Below, in pieces: positions 56,521 to 64,000 of a DNA stretch of 64,000 nt. Source of the DNA: Lacisediminimonas profundi (GTDB lineage Bacteria; Pseudomonadota; Gammaproteobacteria; Burkholderiales; Burkholderiaceae_D). The notes beneath the pieces are model-generated. The model ran no database searches. It was not told the DNA's origin and saw only the letters and a program-made list of their open reading frames with translations. The position numbers were made by a program, and so were the translations under genes. The stretch covers positions 620,001 through 684,000 of the forward strand of contig NZ_VTTH01000002.1 of assembly GCF_008831265.1 (NCBI RefSeq). The letters are read 5' to 3'. Position 1 is the first letter of the stretch. Each line of letters begins with the position of its first letter.

Positions 56521-57717
56521 TCAGATCAACTGGCAACGAATCACCGCCGGCGCACTGCACAGTTTTGCCATCAATTCCGGCGGCACGACTTCGTCGACAT
56601 CGGTAATGGCATAGCCGATCGTGCCCTTGGTCTGCAGGTGCTGGGCGACGATATTCAGGCCCAACGCTGCATATTCGGCATTCATGCGCGCAATCACGCC
56701 GGGCTCATTCTTGTGGATATTGAGGATGCGGCTCTTCACTTCCTTGGCCTGGTGCGCGATCTCCGGAAAGTTGACCGCCGAACGCGTGGTGCCGGCGGTC
56801 AAAAAGCGCACCAGTTTTTCCGCCACTTCGTGGCCGATGTTCGCCTGCGCTTCCTCGGTGCTGCCGCCGATGTGCGGGGTCAGGATCACATTGTCCTGTC
56901 CGCGCAGCGGCGACACGAACTCCTCTTTCTCGCTGCGCGGCTCTTTGGGAAACACATCCAGCGCCGCCCCCGCCAACCTGCGCTCGCTCAAGGCGCGGTC
57001 GAGCGCCTCGATATCCACCACCCCACCGCGCGACGCGTTGATCAGCACCGCGCTCGGCTTCATCATCGCCAGCCGTTCAGCGTTGATCAGGTTGTGCGTG
57101 GCAGTACCACCCGGCACGTGAAGCGTGACGATGTCAGCCTGCTCCAGCACCTGCTGCAGCGGCAGCGGCCGGGCGTTGCCGAGCGGCAGCTTGCTCTCGG
57201 GGTCGTAATACCGCACCTGCATGCCGACACTCTCGGCCATGGTGCCGACCTGCCCGCCGATGTTGCCATAGCCGATGATGCCCAAGGTCTTGTTGCGCAC
57301 CTCGAAGGCACCCTGCGCGTTCTTGTCCCAGACACCGCGGTGTGCTTTCGCGTTCTTCTCGGGTACGCGGCGCAGCAGCAGGATTGCTTCGGCAATCACC
57401 AGTTCCGCCACCGATCGGGTGTTGGAAAAAGGCGCGTTGAAAACCGGAATGCCATGCTGCGCCGCTGCCACCAGGTCGACCTGGTTGGTGCCGATGCAGA
57501 AACAGCAGATGATCTTCAGCCTGGGCAGCGCCTGCAGCACCTCCGCCGTCAGATGGGTGTTGGAACGGATGCCGACTGCGTCGGCGCCTTCCAGAGCATC
57601 CAGCAACTCCTTGCCATGCAGCGCACGCGCCACCTCCAGGATATCGCTGAAACCGTGCTCCTGCAGGTAGGCAACCGCGTTCTGGTGTATTTTTTCAAGC
57701 AGCACTATCTTGCTCAT
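56521..57717 (-). CDS. serA: D-3-phosphoglycerate dehydrogenase
   Basis: SerA oxidises 3-phosphoglycerate in the first step of serine synthesis. The NAD-binding motif GIIGYGNIGGQVG is at about residue 150, the catalytic Arg in NASRGGVVDIEAL, the Glu in PKEPRSEKEEF and the His in LTPHIGGSTEEAQ. The C-terminal ACT domain (about 325-398, GVIARMNAEYAALGLNIVAQ) gives serine feedback control. 398 residues is close to E. coli SerA. It is convergent with spoVR and divergent from fpr. Confidence 0.94.
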   Translation of the reverse strand: MSKIVLLEKIHQNAVAYLQEHGFSDILEVARALHGKELLDALEGADAVGIRSNTHLTAEVLQALPRLKIICCFCIGTNQVDLVAAAQHGIPVFNAPFSNTRSVAELVIAEAILLLRRVPEKNAKAHRGVWDKNAQGAFEVRNKTLGIIGYGNIGGQVGTMAESVGMQVRYYDPESKLPLGNARPLPLQQVLEQADIVTLHVPGGTATHNLINAERLAMMKPSAVLINASRGGVVDIEALDRALSERRLAGAALDVFPKEPRSEKEEFVSPLRGQDNVILTPHIGGSTEEAQANIGHEVAEKLVRFLTAGTTRSAVNFPEIAHQAKEVKSRILNIHKNEPGVIARMNAEYAALGLNIVAQHLQTKGTIGYAITDVDEVVPPELMAKLCSAPAVIRCQLI

Positions 57718-57757
57718 GATGGGTCCGATCAGTGTGTGTCGATCATGAATCGAGTTG

Positions 57758-57801
57758 AAATCAATCCGGAATCAATGTGAATTCGATGTGGAATCGATGT
57801 G
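57758..57801. repeat. four imperfect 11-bp repeats between serA and fpr
   Basis: Units AAATCAATCCG, GAATCAATGTG, AATTCGATGTG and GAATCGATGTG follow in direct succession with 11-bp period. They lie 41 bp upstream of serA and 51 bp upstream of fpr, in the shared divergent promoter region. The period matches one helical turn. Confidence 0.7.
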
Positions 57802-57851
57802 GTATAGATCATAGATTCGAAAACTGCACGGAAAGTGCCGGGTGAGCAGCC

Positions 57852-58643
57852 ATGACAGCGACAAGCGATGATTCGAAATGGACCGAAGAGAGTATATGGG
57901 ACATCCGCTACTGGACGGATACCCTGCTCAGCTTCAAGATTACGCGCCCTGCCCAATACCTGTTCAAGCCGGGGCATTATTCCCGGCTCGGACTGCAGGA
58001 TGAACACGGACAGCTGATCTGGCGCGCCTATTCCGTGGTCTCGGCGCCGGCCGAGGATTTTCTCGAATATTACGGCGTCATCGTTCCCGGAGGCATGTTC
58101 ACCAGCCGCCTGAAGCAACTGAGGCCAGGGGACAGGATATACCTCGACAAGCAAGCCTTCGGCTTCATGACCGCGGACCGCTTCACCGATGGCGACACGT
58201 TATGGATGCTGGCCACCGGCACCGGACTTGGTCCCTTCATCTCCATCCTGCGCGATGGCGCGGTATGGAAGCAGTTCCGGCAACTGGTGCTGGTCCACGG
58301 CGCGCGGCATGTGGCTGACCTGTCCTATACCAACGAGCTGCAGGCAATCCAGGCTAGCCAGGCACATGGCGGCAGCCAGTTGCAGCTGTTTCAGAGCGTC
58401 ACGCGGGACGGGGACGGGACGCCGCTGCCAGCCGGCGTGCTGCATGGGCGCATCACGACGCTGCTGGAAAACGGCCGGCTTGAGCAGGCCGCTGGCCACG
58501 CCATCACGCCTGAAGGCGCCAGGGTCATGCTGTGCGGGAACCCCGCAATGATCGAGGAGACGCGCGCGCTATTGCATTCGCGCGACATGCGCCCGCTGCG
58601 GCGCGCCTCGCCGGGGCATTTCGTTGCCGAGAACTACTGGTAG
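57852..58643 (+). CDS. fpr: ferredoxin--NADP reductase
   Basis: Fpr transfers electrons between NADPH and ferredoxin or flavodoxin, supporting redox homeostasis and Fe-S cluster assembly. The 263-residue protein has the FAD-binding RAYSVVSAP at about residues 58-66, the NADP domain with LATGTGLGPFISIL near 117, VMLCGNPAMI near 220 and the C-terminal aromatic VAENYW that stacks on the flavin. It is the last gene before the large inverted-repeat region and converges on the fad gene. Confidence 0.94.
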   Translation: MTATSDDSKWTEESIWDIRYWTDTLLSFKITRPAQYLFKPGHYSRLGLQDEHGQLIWRAYSVVSAPAEDFLEYYGVIVPGGMFTSRLKQLRPGDRIYLDKQAFGFMTADRFTDGDTLWMLATGTGLGPFISILRDGAVWKQFRQLVLVHGARHVADLSYTNELQAIQASQAHGGSQLQLFQSVTRDGDGTPLPAGVLHGRITTLLENGRLEQAAGHAITPEGARVMLCGNPAMIEETRALLHSRDMRPLRRASPGHFVAENYW

Positions 58644-58654
58644 GTGAAAAGGCG

Positions 58655-58880
58655 TGGTTTTGTGGGTCTGTTTGTGGGTCTCTGGCTTGCGGTTGGTGTG
58701 GCTGGGTTTGATGGTTGTGGTTGTGAAGCCGGGAGACACCCCGGCGGGTGTGTCCCTTTCTTTTAGAAAAAGAAAGGAACCAAAGAAAACCAGGTCAAAA
58801 CCCACTTGGCCAACGCCCGCTTCGATAGCCAACCAGACGCGGATGTCTGGGCTAATCCAGTGCGACGTTCGCGAGAGATG
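58655..58880 (+). repeat. left arm of a large inverted repeat
   Basis: This stretch of about 225 bp is the reverse complement, with roughly 10-15 per cent differences by eye, of 59181-59403. Both arms hold a GC-rich hairpin (CCGGGAGACACCCCGG) next to a TTTCTTTT/AAAAGAAA pairing, and then GGTCAAAACCCACTTGGCCA. Each arm lies just downstream of a converging gene (fpr here), so it could serve as terminator. Small frames inside (for example 58654-58881) are not credible genes. Confidence 0.85.
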
Positions 58881-58953
58881 ATCCCTCGGCTGTGTGCCGC
58901 TTACCTAATCAGCCAACCCCATGAAGTATCTTATACCGATGCCCAACGCACCG

Positions 58954-59108
58954 TTGACTCTTAATTTTTTTCGAAGCTGCAAACAAGCGACGGAGGGGAT
59001 CTGTTCACGAAAGGCAGAGAGCGGCAGAAAATCGACTGCGACATCCGCGCCCCCTGACAACCCGCCCTCAAGAGCCAAATAGCGGCTTCGAAAATAATTA
59101 GGAGTCAA
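58954..59108. repeat. inner inverted-repeat element of 155 bp
   Basis: TTGACTCTTAATTTTTTTCG plus AAGC (58954-58977) and its inverted copy (59085-59108) match at 22 of 24 positions. They bracket about 107 bp of noncoding sequence. The element lies inside the two larger repeat arms and looks like a miniature inverted-repeat element. No transposase is encoded. Confidence 0.65.
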
Positions 59109-59180
59109 CGAGCGGTGGTGTGCGGTCGGCGGCATTGAAGCGGGTTGACTGATCCCGGTCAGAGGCGAACGTGTGACAGC

Positions 59181-59403
59181 ACCTTCCTCGCGAACGCCGC
59201 ACTGGTTCGGCCCAGGCGTCCGAGTCTGGTTGGCTATCGAAGCGAGCGTTGGCCAAGTGGGTTTTGACCTTCTTTTCTTTGGTTTCTTTCTTTTTTCAAA
59301 AGAAAGAAACACACCCGCCGGGGTGTCTCCCGGCTTCACAACCACAAACAACAAACCCAGCCACACGAACCGCAAGCCAACAAGCCGCAAAAACCAAAAA
59401 ACC
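59181..59403 (-). repeat. right arm of a large inverted repeat
   Basis: This is the mirror copy of 58655-58880, lying just downstream of the minus-strand fad gene. The order of hairpins is the same when read from the gene outward. The whole noncoding stretch 58644-59471 (828 bp) consists of the two arms, the inner element and short linkers; no gene is supported in it. Confidence 0.85.
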
Positions 59404-59471
59404 CACGGTTATGGGCAATGCTCAAGGGGAGGAAGCATTCGTGGCGTGCGTCGGATCACGCCACGACTTCC

Positions 59472-61553
59472 TCAGTTGAAAGTCTTGCCCTCTGCCGCCA
59501 GCCGCGCCAGCAAGGCTGCCGGTTTCCAGGCGTCGCCATGGCGGCCACGGGCGTATTTCTCCATCGCCATGACCACATTCGGCAGGCCGACCGTGTCGGC
59601 ATGGAACATCGGGCCGCCACGGAACAGCGGGAATCCATAGCCGCTCAGGTAGACCATGTCGATGTCGGACGCCCGTATCGCGATGCCCTCTTCCAGGATC
59701 TGCGCGCCCTCATTGACCAGCGAATACACCAGCCGCTCGACGATTTCCTGGTCGCTGATCTTGCGGCGCTCGACACCAATGTCGGCCGAGTGCTTCACGA
59801 TCATGTCGTTGACCACCTGCGACGGATACGGCTTGCGGTCGCCCGGCTTGTAGTCGTACCAGCCGGCGCTGGTCTTCTGGCCATAGCGGCCCATTTCACA
59901 CAGCAGGTCAGCCGTCTTCGAATAGGTGACTTCGGGCTTCTCGACATAGCGGCGCTTGCGGATATACCAGCCGATGTCGTTGCCGGCCAGGTCGCCCATG
60001 CGGAACGGGCCCATCGCGAAGCCGAATTTTTCAATTGCCTTGTCGACCTGCTCCGGCAACGCGCCCTCTTCCAGCAGGAAACCGGCCTGGCGGCTGTATT
60101 GCTCGATCATGCGGTTGCCGATGAAGCCGTCACACACGCCGGATACCACGCCGACTTTCTTGATCTTCCTGGACAGCGCCATGGCCGTGGCCAGCACGTC
60201 CTTTCCGGTTTTCTCGCCGCGCACTATTTCCAGCAGGCGCATCACATTGGCCGGGCTGAAGAAATGGGTGCCGATCACGTCCTGCGGGCGCTTGGTGAAG
60301 CTGGCTATCTGGTTGACGTCCAGCGTCGACGTGTTGGAGGCCAGGATCGCGCCCGGCTTCATTACCTCGTCCAGCTTCCGGAATACGGCTTCCTTCACCT
60401 TCATGTCTTCGAACACCGCCTCGATCACGATGTCGGCCTGGCCGATCTCGCTGTAATCGAGCGTGCCGCTGATGGCGCCCATGCGCTGGTCGAACTTGTC
60501 CTGCGTGAGCTTGCCCTTCTTCATGCTGTTTTCGTAGTTCTTGCGTATGGTCGCAAGCCCTTTTTCCAGCGCCTCCGGCTTCATTTCCAGCAGCTTGACA
60601 GGTATGCCGGCATTGGCGAAATTCATCGCAATGCCGCCACCCATGGTGCCAGCGCCAATGATCGCAACCGACTTGATGCTGCGCTGTGGCGTGTCTTCCG
60701 GCACATCGGGAATCTTGCTGGCAGCGCGCTCGGCGAAGAACGCATGCCGCAGCGCTTTCGATTCGGGACTCTGCACCAGCTCCATGAACAGCGCGCGCTC
60801 GACCTTGATGCCATCTTCGAAGCGCGGCCCGACGACGGCGGCGGCAATCGCTTCCACGCATTTGAGCGGCGCCGGATACGGGCCGGCAACCGCCCTGACC
60901 GTATTGCGCGAGAACTGCAGGTAGGCTTCGTGGTTCGGGTAATCGATCTTCTTGTCGCGCACCCGCGGCAACGGACGCACATCCGCGACCTTGTTGGCGA
61001 ATGCGATCGCGCCCGGCACCAGCTCATCCTCGATCAACTGGTCGAACAGCCCGCTTTTCGCCAGCTTCTCGGACAACACGGGGTTGCCGGAGACGATCAT
61101 GTTCAATGCGGGTTCCAGGCCGATAAGGCGCGGCAGGCGCTGTGTGCCGCCGGCGCCCGGCAGCAGGCCGAGCTTGACTTCGGGCAGGGCGATCTGGGCG
61201 CCAGCCACGGCCACGCGGTAGTGACATCCCAGCGCCAGTTCCAGCCCGCCGCCCATTGCCACGGCGTGGATGGCGGCAATCACCGGCTTGGTGGCGTTTT
61301 CAACCACGTTGATCACGGTATGCAGGGTCGGCTCGGCCTGGGCTTTGGGGCTATTGAATTCCTTGATGTCGGCGCCGCCGGAAAATGCCTTGCCGCCACC
61401 GGTAATGATGATGGCCTTGACCTTGTCGTCGTCCAGCGCGCGGCGCACGCCATCAACGATTGCACTGCGGGTCGAATGACCAAGGCCATTAACCGGCGGA
61501 TTATTCAGCGTGATGACGGCAACCGCGCCGTCCACCTTGTATTCGGCAGTCAT
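59472..61553 (-). CDS. bifunctional enoyl-CoA hydratase / 3-hydroxyacyl-CoA dehydrogenase
   Basis: A 693-residue FadB/FadJ-type multifunctional enzyme of beta-oxidation. The N-terminal crotonase domain (about residues 1-190) has the oxyanion GGADIKEF and the catalytic Glu region [19 protein letters not shown]. The NAD domain begins near residue 295 with [21 protein letters not shown], and the 3HCDH C-terminal repeats follow (about 480-690). The start [22 protein letters not shown] at 61553 is the family start. No partner thiolase is adjacent. It is monocistronic and converges on fpr. Confidence 0.94.
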   Translation of the reverse strand: MTAEYKVDGAVAVITLNNPPVNGLGHSTRSAIVDGVRRALDDDKVKAIIITGGGKAFSGGADIKEFNSPKAQAEPTLHTVINVVENATKPVIAAIHAVAMGGGLELALGCHYRVAVAGAQIALPEVKLGLLPGAGGTQRLPRLIGLEPALNMIVSGNPVLSEKLAKSGLFDQLIEDELVPGAIAFANKVADVRPLPRVRDKKIDYPNHEAYLQFSRNTVRAVAGPYPAPLKCVEAIAAAVVGPRFEDGIKVERALFMELVQSPESKALRHAFFAERAASKIPDVPEDTPQRSIKSVAIIGAGTMGGGIAMNFANAGIPVKLLEMKPEALEKGLATIRKNYENSMKKGKLTQDKFDQRMGAISGTLDYSEIGQADIVIEAVFEDMKVKEAVFRKLDEVMKPGAILASNTSTLDVNQIASFTKRPQDVIGTHFFSPANVMRLLEIVRGEKTGKDVLATAMALSRKIKKVGVVSGVCDGFIGNRMIEQYSRQAGFLLEEGALPEQVDKAIEKFGFAMGPFRMGDLAGNDIGWYIRKRRYVEKPEVTYSKTADLLCEMGRYGQKTSAGWYDYKPGDRKPYPSQVVNDMIVKHSADIGVERRKISDQEIVERLVYSLVNEGAQILEEGIAIRASDIDMVYLSGYGFPLFRGGPMFHADTVGLPNVVMAMEKYARGRHGDAWKPAALLARLAAEGKTFN

Positions 61554-61625
61554 GTCTCTTCCTTTTGATGAGGGCCCCGGCCTTCTGGAATTACGGCCCC
61601 TGGACCCAGCGTAAACAAGCTATTG

Positions 61626-61651
61626 ACTCAAGCTTTTAACTCAAGCTTTTA
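61626..61651. repeat. 13-bp direct tandem repeat upstream of the fad gene
   Basis: ACTCAAGCTTTTA occurs twice without gap (61626-61638, 61639-61651), about 75 bp upstream of the fad start, in the region where its promoter must lie. Confidence 0.7.
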
Positions 61652-61692
61652 ACTATACCGCACAAATAGCACGATCGTATTATTCGAAAGGG

Positions 61693-61722
61693 GAAAAACA
61701 GAGCCGGCCAAAAGCCGGCCCC
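61693..61722 (-). terminator. Rho-independent terminator after livF
   Basis: On the minus strand GGGCCGGC pairs with GCCGGCTC (8 bp including one G-T pair) around a TTTTG loop, followed by TG and TTTTT. It lies 16 bp past the livF stop codon and separates the liv operon from the fad gene. Confidence 0.8.
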
Positions 61723-61737
61723 TGGCGCGAGTTCCGC

Positions 61738-62439
61738 TCAGACCTCCAGCCACTCCCTGCGTATGCCGGCATTGGCTTTCAGGTCCGCCGGCGTTCCCTC
61801 GAACACGATGGCGCCGTGCCCCATCACATACACGCGCTGCGAGATTTCCAGGGCAATCGCCAGCTTCTGCTCGACCAGCAACACCGAGATGCCGCGGTTC
61901 TTCAGCGCCAGCAGGTATTGCGCCACCAGGTCGACGATCTTCGGCGCCAGGCCTTCGGTCGGCTCGTCGATCATGATCAGGTCCGGATCGCCCATCAGTG
62001 TCCGGCACAGCGTGAGCATCTGCTGCTCGCCTCCGGACAGCACGCCGGCCTGGGTATGCTGGCGCTCCTTCAGGCGCGGAAACATTCCGTACATGTCGTC
62101 GAGCGACCAGCGCGACTTCACACTCTTCTTTTCACCCAGCAAAAGATTTTGCTCGACGGTGAGCGTCGGGAAGATATCGCGATTCTCCGGCACATAGCCC
62201 AAGCCCTTGTGCGCGATCTGGAATGCCTTCAGGCCGATCAGTTCGCTGCCCTTGAACAGGATGGATCCGGTGGCATTGACCATGCCCATTGCCGCCTTGA
62301 CGGTGGTGGAGCGGCCGACGCCATTGCGTCCCAGCAAGCTGACGATCTCCCCTTCCCCCACCTTCAGGTCGACACCGTGCAGCACGTGGCTCTTGCCGTA
62401 GTAGGCGTGCAGGTTCTTTATTTCCAACATCGTGCTCAT
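61738..62439 (-). CDS. livF: branched-chain amino acid-type ABC transporter ATPase LivF (Walker A Arg variant)
   Basis: LivF is one of two ATPases of HAAT-type importers. The 233-residue protein has the signature LSGGEQQMLTLCRTLM, Walker B LIMIDEPTEGLAP and the C-terminal LivF pattern. The Walker A reads GRNGVGRSTT with Arg (codon CGC) where Lys is nearly universal, which was confirmed in the nucleotide sequence. The start MSTMLEIKNLHAYYG at 62439 overlaps the livG stop by 4 bp. The substrate may be amino acids, amides or aromatic compounds. Confidence 0.92.
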   Translation of the reverse strand: MSTMLEIKNLHAYYGKSHVLHGVDLKVGEGEIVSLLGRNGVGRSTTVKAAMGMVNATGSILFKGSELIGLKAFQIAHKGLGYVPENRDIFPTLTVEQNLLLGEKKSVKSRWSLDDMYGMFPRLKERQHTQAGVLSGGEQQMLTLCRTLMGDPDLIMIDEPTEGLAPKIVDLVAQYLLALKNRGISVLLVEQKLAIALEISQRVYVMGHGAIVFEGTPADLKANAGIRREWLEV

Positions 62440-63203
62440 GTCGTGGCCTCCGTCGGCGCATGCCCGCCGAGATAGGCTTCCTGTACCCGGGCATTGCCGC
62501 GGATGTTGACCGGGGTGTCGCAGGCAATCACTTCGCCGTACACCACCACCGCGATCTTGTCGGCCAGGCCGAACACCACGCTCATGTCGTGCTCCACCAT
62601 CAGCAGCGTCTTGCCGACCGTGACGCGGCGGATCAACTCGACCGCATGATCGGATTCGGAACGGCTCATGCCGGCCGTCGGTTCGTCCAGCAGGATCACG
62701 TCGGCGCCGCCGGCAATCGTGATGCCGATCTCCAGCGCCCGCTGTTCCGCATAGGTCAGCAGTCCTGCGGCGGTGTCGCGCCGCCGCTTCAGCCCGATCT
62801 GCTCCAGCACGCGCTCGGCCTGCTCCTGGGCATCGCGCAGGCCGTTGAGCCGATGCCAGAACGAATACTTGTAGCCCAGCGACCAGAGCACCGCGCAACG
62901 CAGGTTCTCGAACACGCTGAGGCGATGGAAGATGTTGGTGATCTGGAAGCTGCGCGACAGGCCCATGCGGTTGATCTCGAAGGGCCGCAACCCGCCGATG
63001 CCCTTGCCGTTAACCAGGATTTCCCCGGACGTGACCGGGAACCGGCCTGAAATCAGGTTGAACAACGTCGACTTGCCCGCGCCATTGGGGCCGATGATCG
63101 CATAGCGTTCGCCGGCCGGAACCGCCAGCGTCGCGCCGCGGATGATTTCGGATTTGCCGAAACTCTTGCGCACCTCGCGCAATTCGACAGAAAAGGCGCT
63201 CAT
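62436..63203 (-). CDS. livG: branched-chain amino acid-type ABC transporter ATPase LivG
   Basis: The second ATPase of the importer, 255 residues. Walker A GPNGAGKSTLF is intact near residue 37-47; the Q-loop follows; the signature is LTYAEQRALEIG, a common LivG variant, and Walker B is VILLDEPTAGMS. The LivG-type C-terminal GEVIACDTPVNIRGNARVQEAYLG is present. It overlaps livM and livF by 4 bp each (ATGA), so the genes are translationally coupled. Confidence 0.94.
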   Translation of the reverse strand: MSAFSVELREVRKSFGKSEIIRGATLAVPAGERYAIIGPNGAGKSTLFNLISGRFPVTSGEILVNGKGIGGLRPFEINRMGLSRSFQITNIFHRLSVFENLRCAVLWSLGYKYSFWHRLNGLRDAQEQAERVLEQIGLKRRRDTAAGLLTYAEQRALEIGITIAGGADVILLDEPTAGMSRSESDHAVELIRRVTVGKTLLMVEHDMSVVFGLADKIAVVVYGEVIACDTPVNIRGNARVQEAYLGGHAPTEATT

Positions 63204-64000
63204 GCTTCTCCCTTTGCGATACGCGCTTCGATCTCGGCGCTGACTTCGCCCCAATGGTGGCGGAAGCGGCGCCCGGTCCACGCAAACAGCGCCGCGCCGA
63301 CCGCTAGCACCACTGTCGCCGCAATCCAGCCCCCCGCCTGGGCGGTATCGACACTCATGCCATATACCTTCGTCAGTGTGCCGTTGGCGGAGTCGAAGGT
63401 GCGGTGGTAAAGCATCTCGATGAAGGCGAACAAGCCCGCCAGCCCGACCAGCGCTGCGCCGCAGGTAGCCAGCAAGCTGGCGCGGATGCGGCGGTAAAGA
63501 CCGTACTTCAGCACGCGCAGGTTCAGCATGATGATGCCGGCGATGCCGAACGGCGCATACATCACGATCACGATGAAGAACACGCCCAGGTAGAGTTGCC
63601 ACGCCTTGGTGAATTCGGACAGCAGCACGGTCAGGAACACGCCGATGATGGCGCCGATCATCGGTCCGAAGAAGAAGCCTATGCCGCCTATGAAAGTGAA
63701 CAGCAGCACCCCTCCCGATCGAAGGGCACTGACGTTCTCGGCACTGACGATTTCAAAGTTGATCGCCGTCAGGCCGCCCGCGATGCCGGCGAAGAAGGCC
63801 GACAGGATCAGCGTGAAATAGCGGACATACTGCGTGTTGTAGCCGATGAACTCGACCCGTTCGGGGTTGTCCCGCACCGCATTGATGATCCGGCCCAGCG
63901 GCGTCTGGGTGAAGGCGAACATCGCGATCGTGCTGATGAACAGCCAGAAGGCGATCAGGTAATACACCTGGATCTGTGGGCCGAAAGTGATGCCGAACAG
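63200..64000 (-). CDS. livM: branched-chain amino acid-type ABC transporter permease LivM (partial)
   Basis: The 3' part of a LivM permease; 266 codons are visible and the 5' end lies beyond the window at 64000. Several membrane helices are seen, with the LivM hallmark TPLGRIINAVRDNPERVEFIGYN and the GGIGFFFGPMIGAIIG segment. The C-terminus is extended by a further helix pair and a basic/acidic tail ending EARIAKGEA, longer than a standard LivM end. The stop overlaps the livG start by 4 bp. Confidence 0.92.
   Translation of the reverse strand: MFGITFGPQIQVYYLIAFWLFISTIAMFAFTQTPLGRIINAVRDNPERVEFIGYNTQYVRYFTLILSAFFAGIAGGLTAINFEIVSAENVSALRSGGVLLFTFIGGIGFFFGPMIGAIIGVFLTVLLSEFTKAWQLYLGVFFIVIVMYAPFGIAGIIMLNLRVLKYGLYRRIRASLLATCGAALVGLAGLFAFIEMLYHRTFDSANGTLTKVYGMSVDTAQAGGWIAATVVLAVGAALFAWTGRRFRHHWGEVSAEIEARIAKGEA

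Noticed and set aside
58905-59390. 161-residue frame in the inverted-repeat region and a related 75-residue frame at 58654-58881
   Set aside because: They share a peptide only because the DNA arms are inverted copies. Frames run through hairpins, have no ribosome binding site, and the same kind of peptide is a typical artefact of this repeat type.
59418-61568. 716-residue open frame opposite the fad gene
   Set aside because: Longer than the real gene but lacks any motif, whereas the minus strand has complete crotonase and Rossmann motifs.

Overview
The window looks like chromosomal sequence of a betaproteobacterium of the Burkholderiales, most likely Oxalobacteraceae (Herbaspirillum / Noviherbaspirillum / Collimonas type). 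This rests on high GC, dense coding, the gene order rlmE-ftsH-folP-glmM, the carAB-greA-DUF4149 block, divergent ppsA/ppsR, several Bug-type tricarboxylate-binding proteins and an imuA-imuB-dnaE2 cassette. The assignment is inferred from gene content and order; no database search was possible.

Layout. 1-16.6 kb is housekeeping: a tRNA-Pro with its own promoter and terminator, glmM, folP, ftsH and rlmE on the minus strand, yhbY divergent, then DUF4149, greA and carAB, followed by a GlcG/HbpS-like gene, an NlpC/P60 lipid- or wall-associated hydrolase, a patatin-like lipoprotein, rnfH-ratA, smpB and a QmcA/NfeD membrane pair. 16.8-25 kb carries PEP synthase and its regulatory kinase/phosphatase in divergent orientation, a LysR regulator, a pirin, a cold shock protein, a Cys-rich lipoprotein and a stress-domain protein. 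25-38.7 kb is metabolic and accessory: three orphan Bug solute-binding proteins, a HugZ-like protein, a NUDIX hydrolase, a di-iron-like hydrolase, a large membrane GGDEF/EAL protein, a FeeM-like N-acyltransferase, a gamma carbonic anhydrase, dienelactone hydrolase plus an Old Yellow Enzyme, and a histidine phosphatase.

38.9-51.4 kb is the most interesting part. All genes lie on the minus strand: a REC-GGDEF-EAL protein and a soluble poly-HAMP hybrid histidine kinase (one likely operon), then two unrecognised genes, then imuA-imuB-dnaE2 behind a textbook LexA box. Each of the two unrecognised genes is preceded, 61-76 bp upstream, by a sequence that fits the HrpL-type hrp box (GGAACA-N15-CCACATA and GGAACA-N15-TCACTAA). 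Together with their polar, Ser-rich N-termini this makes them candidate type III secretion effectors; no secretion apparatus lies in the window.

51.8-64 kb holds the prkA-yeaH-spoVR stress operon, serA, a ferredoxin-NADP reductase, a trifunctional-type fatty acid oxidation enzyme and the livM(partial)-livG-livF part of a branched-chain amino acid type ABC transporter, whose LivF has Arg in place of the Walker A Lys. Between the converging fpr and fad genes lies an 830 bp noncoding stretch built as a large inverted repeat (two arms of about 225 bp) around a smaller inverted-repeat element. No CRISPR array, rRNA, insertion sequence transposase or prophage gene was seen.
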